DNA of 64,000 bases from Vibrio sp. 14G-20 (GCF_026241515.1 NZ_JAPHPW010000007.1:62001-126000), one strand, 5' to 3'. Shown: positions 18,157 through 26,342, counted from the stretch's first letter. Notes: generated from the letters alone by a model not told the origin. Numbers and translations are program-made.

Positions 18157-18655
18157 TCTCGTTCTGTTTCAAGCGACCTGGGTTTGCAGCGCATTCTTTA
18201 CCGCGCAAGCCCCGTTCGTGACACCACTGATTGTGGCCGTTCACTTCCTTCTCTCCCCTACTCGCAGTAGCGATCTGAAAATACTCGTTTTATTACCATT
18301 AGGGCTGTTGCTTGATAGCCTCTTACTTCACTTCGGCGTGTTTGCCGTCGACTCTGAAATTGCTAATCAATCGTGGTTTCCAGTGTGGCTCGTTTGCCTG
18401 TGGATCATGTTTTTAATCAGTTTTAACCACAGCCTAAATTGGCTTTTAAAATGCTCGAAAGTGATCTTGTTTGCCATAGGGTTCGTAGCAGGTACTAGTA
18501 GTTATTGGGGAGGCATCAAAGCAGGCGCCCTTCTTACTACTTGGCCAGATGCATCGGTGTTAGCTGCCCTTGCAATAAGTTGGGGGTTTTTGTTGCCCTT
18601 ACTGGTGGCCGCCTACTCCAACTTAGTACAACCTAAAATGGCATCAACGAGGTGA
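18134..18655 (+). CDS. DUF2878 integral membrane protein
   Basis: A 173-residue, very hydrophobic protein with about five or six membrane spans, opening MKRFWIINLVLFQATWVCSAFF. It fits DUF2878, known mostly beside cyclopropane-synthase-like genes. The ATG at 18134 starts the first membrane span after AGCAAAAG and lies within the 3' end of the Cfa-like gene. It is probably an inner membrane partner of the lipid-modifying enzymes. Molecular function is unknown. Confidence 0.85.
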   Translation: MKRFWIINLVLFQATWVCSAFFTAQAPFVTPLIVAVHFLLSPTRSSDLKILVLLPLGLLLDSLLLHFGVFAVDSEIANQSWFPVWLVCLWIMFLISFNHSLNWLLKCSKVILFAIGFVAGTSSYWGGIKAGALLTTWPDASVLAALAISWGFLLPLLVAAYSNLVQPKMASTR

Positions 18656-18658
18656 CTT

Positions 18659-19246
18659 ATGGCTTTTCCACACAACCCTACGCAAGCGTTCAAATCTGAG
18701 AGCAACGTTAGTCGCGTTCGCACTCAAACAAGCGAGCAATCAAGAAACCGACTATTTAGCTTAGTCACCTTAACCCTCATTTGCGCAGCACTCCTATTTA
18801 CCGAAAATGCCAAAGCTTCTGCTGTCGATGATTTAAACAAGCGTGGTCAAGGTGAGATGAGTTACTTGTTTTGGACTTTGTATTCTGCAGAGTTCTATAC
18901 CACTCCATCTAACTCTGAGCGTGCTTTGAAACTTGAGTACTACCGAGCAATTGACAGCAAAGACCTTGTAGACGCAACCAAAGACCAGTGGAGCAAACTT
19001 GGTTACTCCAACAACAATATCCAACGTTGGTTGAAGCCTTTGTACGCAATGTGGCCCAGTGTTGAAGAAGGAAGCACCCTCACTATCCGTGTCGCTGAAG
19101 ACAACGTAAGTCGCTTCTATTTCGATGAGCAACCCATAGGCACCATCCAAGACAAACAGTTTGGCGAAGCCTTCTTAGCTATCTGGTTATCTGAAAACAC
19201 ATCCGAGCCCGGCCTTCGCAAACAACTATTAGGTTTAAATAAATGA
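18659..19246 (+). CDS. Chalcone-isomerase-like secreted protein
   Basis: A 195-residue protein with a long basic N-terminus and one hydrophobic segment (about 33-48, LFSLVTLTLICAALLF) ending ENAKASA, which reads as a signal peptide. An alternative, shorter start is possible. The mature part (MSYLFWTLYSAEFYT, then DQWSKLGYSNNNIQRWL and FLAIWLSE) matches the chalcone isomerase-like family (CHI-fold). In bacteria this fold usually binds fatty acids rather than performing isomerisation. It is followed with a four-base overlap by the DUF3833 lipoprotein gene, so the two are co-expressed periplasmic partners in the lipid block. Confidence 0.82.
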   Translation: MAFPHNPTQAFKSESNVSRVRTQTSEQSRNRLFSLVTLTLICAALLFTENAKASAVDDLNKRGQGEMSYLFWTLYSAEFYTTPSNSERALKLEYYRAIDSKDLVDATKDQWSKLGYSNNNIQRWLKPLYAMWPSVEEGSTLTIRVAEDNVSRFYFDEQPIGTIQDKQFGEAFLAIWLSENTSEPGLRKQLLGLNK

Positions 19247-19785
19247 GTCAAAAAACAAAAATAATAAAATACGCTCTAGCACTGCTTTCTCTCACTTGGC
19301 TAGCGGGTTGTGGCTCTGCAAATCTAGAGAATCACGTAGACACTACTCCCGAGCTCAAGCTTGAAACCTTCTTTAATGGCGAGTTAATGGCCTACGGTAT
19401 CGTGCTCGACCGTTCTGGCAATTTACTACGCCGCTTCGACGCCAAGCTTATCGCCACGTGGGACGGTGACAATGGAGAGATCAAAGAGTGGTTCTCTTTC
19501 GCCGATGGTGAGCGTTCAACCCGAATTTGGAACCTGATAAAAACCGGCGAAAATACCTATTCAGGTACTGCCAATGATGTAGTAGGCACCGCTTACGGCG
19601 AGACCCAAGGTTCGGCTCTGTATTGGAAATACGATTTAGAAATAGAAGTCGACGGCAGCACTTATGAAGTCGTGTTAGATGATTGGATGTTCTTAATGGA
19701 TGACAAACGATTGTTCAACAAAACTGAGATGTCTAAATTCGGCTTCAAGGTCGGAGAGGTCATCTTATACATCGAGAAAATCTGA
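19243..19785 (+). CDS. DUF3833 lipoprotein
   Basis: A 180-residue lipoprotein: the signal segment ends in the lipobox LAGC with Cys23, and GSANLENH follows. The rest is beta-rich and lipocalin-like, with LETFFNGELMAYGIVLDRSG near the start and VLDDWMFLMDD towards the end, as in DUF3833. It is the last gene of the run that begins with the ECF sigma factor and is followed by a strong terminator. It is probably envelope-anchored and may bind or shield modified lipids, which is inference. Confidence 0.88.
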   Translation: MSQKTKIIKYALALLSLTWLAGCGSANLENHVDTTPELKLETFFNGELMAYGIVLDRSGNLLRRFDAKLIATWDGDNGEIKEWFSFADGERSTRIWNLIKTGENTYSGTANDVVGTAYGETQGSALYWKYDLEIEVDGSTYEVVLDDWMFLMDDKRLFNKTEMSKFGFKVGEVILYIEKI

Positions 19786-19830
19786 TTGAACGAGCCTTAG
19801 CTTTACCCTGTTTGGTTAGCCTTTAATTAC

Positions 19831-19860
19831 AGCCCACAACGACATGTTGTGGGCTGTCTT
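19831..19860 (+). terminator. Terminator of the photo-oxidative stress operon
   Basis: The perfect stem AGCCCACAAC / GTTGTGGGCT with loop GACAT is followed by GTCTTGTTT, 45 bases after the DUF3833 stop. Confidence 0.85.
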
Positions 19861-20013
19861 GTTTGTTCCCGCGAATTGCATACCTGAAAGCTCAAGCCTC
19901 TGTGCTAAGATGCGCCACCAGCATACAAATGGGCTAGACTCATACTCAGCAGTTCCTGTTTGTTTCGCTTAGCGTAGATTCCCTACCATGATTAATTGAA
20001 AAGGCTTTAAAGC

Positions 20014-20277
20014 ATGAGCAAGTTGACCTCAGCGGAGCGTAAAGCTCGCGACAATGAACGTTTCTCACAACGCGTAAACGACCGCAGAGAAAAAGGTGAA
20101 GACGTAGTTGCTTACGCACTGACCAACAAAAAAGCAGTGAAGTTCCTGACTAAGTCAGAGAAAAAGCGCCTTAACGAGATGAAAGCGACTCTCCAAGAAG
20201 AGAAGCGAGTTAAAGAACAAGAAGAGCTAAACCGAATCGAAGACGCGTTCACTGTTAAACAGTTCGACGACGAATAA
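20014..20277 (+). CDS. Small highly charged conserved protein
   Basis: An 87-residue protein that I do not recognise. It is almost entirely charged and predicted helical (RDNERFSQRVNDRREKGED, then KSEKKRLNEMKATLQEEKRVKEQEELNRIEDAF), so it probably forms a coiled coil and might bind nucleic acid or ribosomes. It has no signal peptide and no cysteine. Its own terminator follows within 45 bases, and AAAGGC-like sequence lies upstream of the ATG. Codon use resembles neighbouring core genes, so it looks like a real conserved gene. Confidence 0.8.
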   Translation: MSKLTSAERKARDNERFSQRVNDRREKGEDVVAYALTNKKAVKFLTKSEKKRLNEMKATLQEEKRVKEQEELNRIEDAFTVKQFDDE

Positions 20278-20293
20278 TCACTTCTGATTGCTT

Positions 20294-20322
20294 AAAAGCG
20301 CTGGCACTATGCTGGCGCTTTT
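20294..20322 (+). terminator. Terminator after the small charged protein gene
   Basis: The stem AAAAGCGC / GCGCTTTT encloses a further CTGGC...GCTGG-like loop and continues into TTACTTT. It lies 17 bases after the stop. Confidence 0.75.
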
Positions 20323-20504
20323 ACTTTCTGACGCACTTTCCCTCTCGAGATGCATTCATTTGCCCTTTCACCTCACTAATCTCTAATCTCAGCTTTACCG
20401 TTCAGCCCATCAATCAAGCCATCCGCCAACTTTAGCCCTAGATCTCAGAAAAACTCGCCTCAGCCCCTTAATATCTCGATTCAATTCTACAAATCTAAGA
20501 CAGT

Positions 20505-21179
20505 ATGATTTTAATTACCGGATCAAGCAGCGGTTTAGGCGCAGCGCTCGCGACACAATACGCTAACAATGCAACCGATGCTCAACGCATCGCCATTACA
20601 GGTCGCAATGCACAACGTTTAGCTGAGGTAGCGAAAAACCTACCGGCGAATCCCATTAGCCACGCGTGTGACCTCTGTGACCCACACTCCGTGAGCGAGA
20701 TGCTTGATGCGTTGCCAGAAATGCCTAAGCTCGTGATTCACAGTGCTGGCAGTGGCTACTTCGGTAAGATAGAACAACAGGATCCTGCAGCCATCAGTGA
20801 CATGCTGAAAAACAACATCGAATCGTCGATCTTTTTGGTTCGAGAATTGGTTCAGCGTTACAAAGATCAGCCCGTTACGATTGCTGTGGTTATGTCGACA
20901 GCTGCCCAAGGCGCTAAAGCAGAAGAGTCCACTTACTGCGCTGCCAAGTGGGCCGTGAAAGGCTTTATCGAATCAGTAAGATTGGAGCTAAAAGGTCACC
21001 CGATGAAAATCGTTGCTGTCTATCCCGGCGGAATGGCGACCGAGTTTTGGGGAACGAGTGGCAAAGCGATGGATACCTCTAGCTTTATGACCGCTCAAGA
21101 AGCCGCTCAAATGCTGCAACAGGCGTTAACCAGTACTGAGCATGGCTTCGTATCAGACATCACGATAAACCGCGGCTAG
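20505..21179 (+). CDS. Short-chain dehydrogenase/reductase
   Basis: A 224-residue SDR with cofactor motif ITGSSSGLGAALA at the N-terminus, the HSAGSG strand, the catalytic serine in VMSTAAQG and the pair YCAAK. Its size is at the short end for the family. The ATG at 20505 begins the first strand, and a clear ribosome binding site is lacking. It is a single gene after a 225-base spacer in which I see no other element. The substrate is unknown. Confidence 0.88.
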   Translation: MILITGSSSGLGAALATQYANNATDAQRIAITGRNAQRLAEVAKNLPANPISHACDLCDPHSVSEMLDALPEMPKLVIHSAGSGYFGKIEQQDPAAISDMLKNNIESSIFLVRELVQRYKDQPVTIAVVMSTAAQGAKAEESTYCAAKWAVKGFIESVRLELKGHPMKIVAVYPGGMATEFWGTSGKAMDTSSFMTAQEAAQMLQQALTSTEHGFVSDITINRG

Positions 21180-21286
21180 TGCTTAGACAGAGCGACAAGG
21201 AAATAGAGTCGCAAGATAATTATTTGTGAGGGTGAGCATGAAAGTGTGCGACAATGCTCGGCGTAAATTCATATTCAAGGTTTATT

Positions 21287-21526
21287 ATGAAACTTCTAGT
21301 TCGTAACCTATCGCGCTCTACTTCTGAGCAAGACATCCGTGTGCTATTTTCTGAGTTTGGCTCAGTAAAAGAGTGCAGCCTAGTTTTAGACCAAGAAACT
21401 GGCGACTCAAAAGGCTTTGCTTTTGTTGAAATGCCAGAGCACGAAGAAGCTAAAGCGGCACTAAACAAGCTGAACATGACTAAGCTTGGCAAAAACACGA
21501 TTCGTGTAAAAGTAGCGAACTCTTAA
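21287..21526 (+). CDS. RNA-binding protein with single RRM domain
   Basis: A 79-residue protein consisting of one RNA recognition motif: RNP2 is LLVRNL at residues 3-8 and RNP1 is KGFAFVEM near residue 44. This bacterial type resembles the small cold-inducible RNA-binding proteins found in cyanobacteria and many marine gammaproteobacteria. I place the start at the ATG 21287, directly before the first strand; an in-frame start 33 bases upstream would add unconserved residues. It is monocistronic with a very strong terminator. Regulation by cold or translation stress is plausible. Confidence 0.92.
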   Translation: MKLLVRNLSRSTSEQDIRVLFSEFGSVKECSLVLDQETGDSKGFAFVEMPEHEEAKAALNKLNMTKLGKNTIRVKVANS

Positions 21527-21580
21527 TCGAGCAACGCTTCATAAGCCACGTGGCTTAGCTTAATGCAGCACAGATGATAA

Positions 21581-21630
21581 AGCCCGTAACGATATTCCGC
21601 TGAAAAACGCAATATCGTTACGGGCTTTTT
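21581..21630 (+). terminator. Strong terminator after the RRM gene
   Basis: A 16-base perfect stem, AGCCCGTAACGATATT and its complement, with a 14-base loop, is followed by TTTTT. It is one of the longest stems in the window. Confidence 0.9.
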
Positions 21631-21682
21631 GCTGCTCGCGATTCTCTTTTCACAACACGATCGGCTTACTTAAGGCTCACGC

Positions 21683-22027
21683 TTATAACCCTTCATGCTC
21701 ATCAATCGCACGCCTTGCTTCTGCCATTGAACATCCTGATTCCATCACTAACTGAACGACCGTCATAGAGGGTGTCGCCGCTAACAGCGAAGCCAAACAC
21801 ACCACAGGTTTAGGCAGTACTTTGTCTATCGCAATGGCGATCCAACCGTCTTTTTCGTGAGTGAGCAGGGTTTTAAATTCAATGAGTTGATGTTCTTGAG
21901 CCACCAATAACCAATTACGTGAACGACGAATTCGCTTCAACTGGCATCCACACTCAGTCGCATTCGCCATCACTTGGCTTTTATCACTCACACGATGTAC
22001 AAAACTATTCAGTGGGACGCTAAACAT
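21683..22027 (-). CDS. RRF_GI-like conserved Vibrio protein (ribosome recycling factor family name)
   Basis: A 114-residue protein of a Vibrio family whose Pfam name refers to ribosome recycling factor, although it does not resemble true Frr. It opens MFSVPLNSFVHRV and has GCQLKRIRRSRNW, a basic patch. The C-terminal 30 residues form a UBA-like helix pair ending MAEARRAIDEHEGL. I chose the ATG at 22027 because GAGAG precedes it; the longer frame to 22054 adds unconserved residues. It stands alone. Family assignment is from memory and moderately sure; function is unknown. Confidence 0.65.
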   Translation of the reverse strand: MFSVPLNSFVHRVSDKSQVMANATECGCQLKRIRRSRNWLLVAQEHQLIEFKTLLTHEKDGWIAIAIDKVLPKPVVCLASLLAATPSMTVVQLVMESGCSMAEARRAIDEHEGL

Positions 22028-22131
22028 AACTCTCTGCCAACAAACTTCTATCAATCATTGAAGCGCTATGTATTCGCAACTCAGCACTTCAATCACAACT
22101 CAATAAAACCATGAGTAGGATTACACAGACA

Positions 22132-22171
22132 CAAAAAAACCGCCAGTCATGCGCTATGTAGACTCGCGGTT
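22132..22171 (-). terminator. Terminator of the malY/patB-like gene
   Basis: The imperfect 11-base stem AACCGCCAGTC / GACTCGCGGTT (22138-22148 and 22161-22171) is followed on the minus strand by seven T. It lies 75 bases beyond the lyase stop. Confidence 0.75.
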
Positions 22172-22245
22172 ATTTTATTCTAATCGGATCTTAAAGCTGT
22201 ACCGTTATGCGCTCTGATTTCAATGCTTGTTGTGTACTATTGGAT

Positions 22246-23478
22246 TTAGCAGCAGCTTTTTGAATTGCCTTTATCGCAGCAATCTGAGTTCACCATAGAG
22301 CCTTGCTCAAAGCCATCAATCGCATCAGCTAAAGCAGTAAATGATTGCTCAATATTGTCACGCGAGGTGGCGATGTTCATTCGCATAAAATGATAACTCT
22401 CAGCACCAAACCAACCGCCCGGCGTTAACCCCATTTTAGCATACTCAAATACCACGTTCTTTAGATCTTCTTCCGAGAAACCTAACTCGGAAAAATCAAA
22501 CCATACTTGGTAAGTGCCTTGCGGTTGGAACACTTTCAATTGAGGAATACGCTGCTCAGCAAACTCAGTGATCCATTTCACCGTATCTTGCAGATACACC
22601 AACATGCCGTCCAGCCACTCTTCACCTTTTTCGAAGGCAGCAATGGTCGCAAACGTCGTCAAGGCATTACCATGGTCAAGATACATCGCTGCTACGTTGG
22701 TTTTGAACGCTTCAAATAGCTCATTGTTGTTGGTGTACACATAGCCGTTTGAGATGCTGTGCATACCAAAGGTTTTCGCCGGAGAGCCAATCAAGGTGAC
22801 AACTTTGTCGTAATCAAAGCTGGTCAAGCTCGTGAAAGCGTGACCTTCAAAGATAATGTCTGAGTGGATTTCATCGCTGATGATCAACACATCATGACGC
22901 TTAGCAATCTCGATAACTTGCGTCACTTCTTGCTGCGTCCACACGCGACCTGTTGGGTTATGTGGATTACAGAAAATCATCGTTTTTACTTTGTGTTCGA
23001 TGATCTGCTGTTCCATACCATCGAAATCGATGCGATAACCTTGCTCATCATTGATGAGTGGGCTCTTCACGACCTGACGATTAGCCTTGTTTACCAAGTT
23101 CGAAAACTGGTGATACGCTGGCGTATGGATAAGCACTCCATCACCTTCATTGGTGAACTGACGCAGTAGCAACGCGATACCAGAAAGCACACCCGGCACT
23201 TGCACAAACTTGTCCGCAGAAAGGTTTAAACCATGACGCTTTGAATACCATTGCGACAGCGCTTCAAACACCCCTTGCTCATGAAATTCGTAAGAGTACA
23301 CACCGCGCTCAACCAAACGATTCAGCTCTTGAGTGATCGGCTCTGCTACCTGAAAATCCATATCGGCAACCCAGTATGGGAATACATCCGTGGTGTTATA
23401 AATGTTCTGTAGCATCTGCGGTTTGCTTTTGATAAACGCATTTTCACCGTAGCTCGATGTACTCTTAAACGCTGTCAT
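22246..23478 (-). CDS. MalY/PatB-type C-S lyase (PLP-dependent, class I/II aminotransferase fold)
   Basis: A 410-residue PLP enzyme expected to cleave cystathionine or cysteine conjugates to ammonia, pyruvate and a thiol. Visible are FPYWVADMDFQVAEPI near residue 32 (the PatB-family opening), CNPHNPTGRVW, ISDEIHSDIIFEGH with the PLP-contacting Asp, and the PLP lysine in GSPAKTFGMHSISNG near residue 240. It is about 20 residues longer than E. coli MalY because of a C-terminal tail carrying two Cys pairs, ending in KSCC. The tail could bind metal or form a redox pair. It is a single gene read leftwards. Confidence 0.9.
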   Translation of the reverse strand: MTAFKSTSSYGENAFIKSKPQMLQNIYNTTDVFPYWVADMDFQVAEPITQELNRLVERGVYSYEFHEQGVFEALSQWYSKRHGLNLSADKFVQVPGVLSGIALLLRQFTNEGDGVLIHTPAYHQFSNLVNKANRQVVKSPLINDEQGYRIDFDGMEQQIIEHKVKTMIFCNPHNPTGRVWTQQEVTQVIEIAKRHDVLIISDEIHSDIIFEGHAFTSLTSFDYDKVVTLIGSPAKTFGMHSISNGYVYTNNNELFEAFKTNVAAMYLDHGNALTTFATIAAFEKGEEWLDGMLVYLQDTVKWITEFAEQRIPQLKVFQPQGTYQVWFDFSELGFSEEDLKNVVFEYAKMGLTPGGWFGAESYHFMRMNIATSRDNIEQSFTALADAIDGFEQGSMVNSDCCDKGNSKSCC

Positions 23479-23599
23479 GAAGGTGTCCTCAAATAATTCT
23501 TTCAGTCTTTTTTACAATCATTGGGATTGCATGAATGCCCTTAAGACGATGGCGACATCAAAAAGACGAAACTTTTAGAAAATAATCTGAAAATAAAAA

Positions 23600-24067
23600 T
23601 TAATCTCGCATCTCGACCTTTATCTCAGTCTTAACCGAATTCGCGATAAAGCAATTCTTGTGCGCTAAGTGGTGCAGCTTATCGAGTTGAGCGCTGGTTG
23701 GAATCTTGCTACCAATAAATACAATCTTAGGACGCAGTGTCACTGTGGTAACGGAAGAACGACCTGACTCATCTTCTTCAAGCACACCTATCGCATCATC
23801 AACATAAGATTCAATGACGTACTTCTGTTTAGCCGCGATTCCCAAGAAGGTCAGCATATGACAGCTAGAAAGTGCCGCAATAAACGCTTCTTCTGGGTCG
23901 ACATTCTCTTCAACAGAGAGCGGTAGTGGCACAACATGTGGAGAGGACGAAGCAGGTACAGTGACACCACCATCAAACTCCCATGTGTGGCCGCGGCTGT
24001 ATTGATTGTCGCTAAAGGCTTCATCTTCTGCTTTTTGCCAGCGAATGATCGCTCCGTATTCAGACAT
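23600..24067 (-). CDS. OsmC family peroxiredoxin-like protein
   Basis: A 155-residue protein of the OsmC/Ohr superfamily, which reduces organic hydroperoxides with two conserved cysteines. The first Cys lies in ALSSCHMLTFLGIA (near residue 89) and the second in HKNCFIANSVKTE (near residue 140). The opening with WEFDGG and VPASSSPHVVP resembles the general OsmC-like subgroup rather than Ohr. The GFA gene lies 29 bases upstream on the same strand, so they may be an operon dealing with thiol or peroxide stress. Confidence 0.9.
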   Translation of the reverse strand: MSEYGAIIRWQKAEDEAFSDNQYSRGHTWEFDGGVTVPASSSPHVVPLPLSVEENVDPEEAFIAALSSCHMLTFLGIAAKQKYVIESYVDDAIGVLEEDESGRSSVTTVTLRPKIVFIGSKIPTSAQLDKLHHLAHKNCFIANSVKTEIKVEMRD

Positions 24068-24096
24068 AATCTATTCCCTTTTTAGTGCTCAATAAA

Positions 24097-24489
24097 TTAA
24101 CGATCAGCTGGGTGATTGACACCGTCGTTGGTCACCACACCGCCAATATCAAAAGGGTTCACCCCTTCCAAACAACCAATGTTAAAACCATATTCATTTG
24201 GGCTTGAACGGCGTTGATGATGGGTATAGATGCCGCAGTTTGAGCAGAAGTAATGCTTAGCGGTGTTGGTATTGAATTGATAAAGCTTAAGATGCTCTGC
24301 ACCTTTGATGATCTTGATGCCATCCAGAGCAACAGAGCCAACAATCGCGCCTCTACGACGACAGATAGAACAATCGCAGCGACGCGGCTTTTCGATTCCA
24401 TTAGGCAAGCTGAGCTCTAGTTCGACTGCACCACAGTGGCAGGTGGCTTTGTGAAAAGGTTGGATAACCGTGTTACCGACAACTTTCAT
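24097..24489 (-). CDS. GFA family zinc protein (Gfa/CENP-V fold)
   Basis: A 130-residue protein with the cysteine pattern of the glutathione-dependent formaldehyde-activating family: CHCGAVELEL, then CDCSICRRRG, and YFCSNCGIYTHH. These residues bind two zinc ions. The name of the family overstates its function, because most members are not formaldehyde enzymes. The ATG at 24489 follows GGAGAG by a proper distance, while a TTG four codons earlier overlaps that site. It lies upstream of the OsmC gene in the same direction. Confidence 0.9.
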   Translation of the reverse strand: MKVVGNTVIQPFHKATCHCGAVELELSLPNGIEKPRRCDCSICRRRGAIVGSVALDGIKIIKGAEHLKLYQFNTNTAKHYFCSNCGIYTHHQRRSSPNEYGFNIGCLEGVNPFDIGGVVTNDGVNHPADR

Positions 24490-24597
24490 TTCTCTCTCCA
24501 ATCACGTCCTTATGTTGCAGGTATCATAACCAGAACGATGATCTCTGTCCGTAAGCTGACGCTGAGTTCGAGAGGTCCGTCATACGTAGGTAAGCGT

Positions 24598-25533
24598 CTA
24601 CTCTTTGTCTGATCTCTCAACCAAACTGCTGAAGTTATCAAGAAGAAAATCTAGGAAGAGTCGAATACGCTTCGGCTGATATTTCTTGCTGATGTACACC
24701 ACATTCAAGTCGGCGCTTGATACCGAGGTCGAGGTGTTAAAGTTCTTCATGTAGCCATTAAGCAGGGTCACAAGGCGTTGATTATTGATGTCGTCTTGCA
24801 CATCAAGTACCGATTTAAGGGCAATACCTTCGCCTTTTAATGCCCAGTAACGAATCACTTCACCATCGTCTGAGAATCGCTTTGGCACAACGGTAATCGA
24901 CTTCTTCGTGTCGTGATCTTGGAAGTGCCAAGTCTTGAGTTCCTCATTGCTGCGCAGCATCGCCAAGCAGTCGTGCTCGACCAAATCTTGTGGCGTCAAC
25001 GGCGTTCCATGCTTGGCAAGATATTCAGGCGAGGCACACAGCACACGTCGGCTTGGGGACAAACGTCGAGATATCAAACTGCTGTCGACCAATTCCCCAT
25101 AGCGGATCACGATATCCATCCCTGACTCAGCAATATTCGATAGGTTATCGTTCAAATACAGGTAAGGAATCACATCAGGATACTGCTGACAAAACTCCGA
25201 CAAGATTGGCAGGATGTATTGCTTGCCGATGTCCTTCGGTGCAGCGATTTTTAATGAGCCTTTGACCTCTTTGACACCATTTTGAATCAGGTTTTCAGCC
25301 TCACTGACATTATCTAAGATCTCCAGACACGCCTTGTGATACAGCTCGCCTGAGTCAGTCAAAGACACATGTCGAGTACTTCGATTCAACAACTTCACGC
25401 CATATCTTTCTTCAAGCGCCTGCAGCCTTGCTGTCATGGTCGCAGGAGAAAGCCCTAACTCTCGTCCCGCCGCCGCTAAGCCGTGATGCTTGACGATACT
25501 GACGAACATCGCCATGTCTGAAAACTTATCCAT
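24598..25533 (-). CDS. LysR family regulator, divergent from SDR-MFS-OYE genes
   Basis: A 311-residue LysR-type regulator. The N-terminal winged helix covers about 1-60 with LAAAGRELGLSPATMTARLQALEERYGVKLLNRSTR. The substrate-binding domain follows from about 90, with KIAAPKDIGKQYILPIL. It belongs to the CrgA/AaeR-like subgroup typical of regulators of neighbouring oxidoreductases. It is divergent from an SDR/MFS/old yellow enzyme run across 125 bases that hold a palindromic site, so it probably controls that run in response to an aromatic or electrophilic compound. The ligand is unknown. Confidence 0.92.
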   Translation of the reverse strand: MDKFSDMAMFVSIVKHHGLAAAGRELGLSPATMTARLQALEERYGVKLLNRSTRHVSLTDSGELYHKACLEILDNVSEAENLIQNGVKEVKGSLKIAAPKDIGKQYILPILSEFCQQYPDVIPYLYLNDNLSNIAESGMDIVIRYGELVDSSLISRRLSPSRRVLCASPEYLAKHGTPLTPQDLVEHDCLAMLRSNEELKTWHFQDHDTKKSITVVPKRFSDDGEVIRYWALKGEGIALKSVLDVQDDINNQRLVTLLNGYMKNFNTSTSVSSADLNVVYISKKYQPKRIRLFLDFLLDNFSSLVERSDKE

Positions 25534-25591
25534 GCTATTCGTGCTCTCGCTCTATTGTTCATTTAAACCGAATAATGAATTTATATTTTAG

Positions 25592-25608
25592 CTAATTATC
25601 AAAATTAG
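25592..25608. promoter_or_regulatory. LysR-type operator candidate
   Basis: The inverted repeat CTAATT-ATCAA-AATTAG is centred in the divergent intergenic region between the LysR gene and the SDR gene. It contains a T-N11-A LysR box. It lies about 50 bases before the SDR start. Confidence 0.55.
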
Positions 25609-25658
25609 TCGAATAAATATAATGACAACCATCAGCAGAACACGCAGGAATTCAGCAC

Positions 25659-26342
25659 ATGAACAACGAACTAACAAACCAAGAAAAGAACACTTTCGTC
25701 ATCATTGGTGGCACATCTGGTATCGGTAAGGCATTGGCGATGCAACTAAGAAACGAGAGCAACACGGTACACATTGCTAGCCGACATACCGGTGTCGATA
25801 TCACTAACGAGAAGTCGCTCTGTGATTACTTCGAATCAATTGGTGCTTTTGATCATTTAATCATGACTGCAGGCTCATACGCTCCGGCAGGAAAAGTGAC
25901 AGACGTTGCTATTGAAGATGCAAAAACAGCATTTGATACCAAGTTTTGGGGCAGCTTAAACGTCGCCAAGCATGCGGCGCGTTACATGAAGCCCAACGGT
26001 TCTATCACGCTCACCACAGGTATGTTGTCACGCAAAGTAGTCGCAGGCACTTACGTAAAAACAGCCATCAACGCCGCACTAGAAAGCGTCACTAAGGTGC
26101 TTGCGAAAGAACTCGCACCAATTCGAGTGAACGCCGTAAGCCCGGGCTTAACCATGACAACAGCCTACAAAAACATGGACGACACCGCCCGTTCAGCCAT
26201 GTACGACAACGCCAAAAACAACTTACCCGCGGGCAAGGTTGGCGAAGCTTCAGAGATCGCCATGGGTTACCTGTTCGCGATTAATAACCCATACGTGACT
26301 GGCTCAATCATCGACATCGATGGCGGTGCGCTGCTCGGCTAA
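25659..26342 (+). CDS. SDR family protein with altered catalytic residues
   Basis: A 227-residue SDR-fold protein. The cofactor motif IIGGTSGIGKALA is intact, the C-terminal VNAVSPGLTMT and GSIIDIDGGALLG are typical. At the catalytic site, however, the usual YxxxK is not present: the aligned stretch reads KTAINAALES, so Lys stands where Tyr is expected and Asn where Lys is expected. The serine strand reads TLTTGMLSRK. The enzyme may be inactive, act by another residue such as the nearby Tyr in GTYVK, or have a regulatory role. It is first of a run with an MFS exporter and an ene-reductase under a divergent LysR regulator. Confidence 0.85.
   Translation: MNNELTNQEKNTFVIIGGTSGIGKALAMQLRNESNTVHIASRHTGVDITNEKSLCDYFESIGAFDHLIMTAGSYAPAGKVTDVAIEDAKTAFDTKFWGSLNVAKHAARYMKPNGSITLTTGMLSRKVVAGTYVKTAINAALESVTKVLAKELAPIRVNAVSPGLTMTTAYKNMDDTARSAMYDNAKNNLPAGKVGEASEIAMGYLFAINNPYVTGSIIDIDGGALLG

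Noticed and set aside
25592-25608. Possible insertion-sequence end or attachment site in the LysR/SDR gap
   Set aside because: The palindrome is short, single and centred between divergent genes, which fits a LysR operator better; no transposase or target duplication is present.
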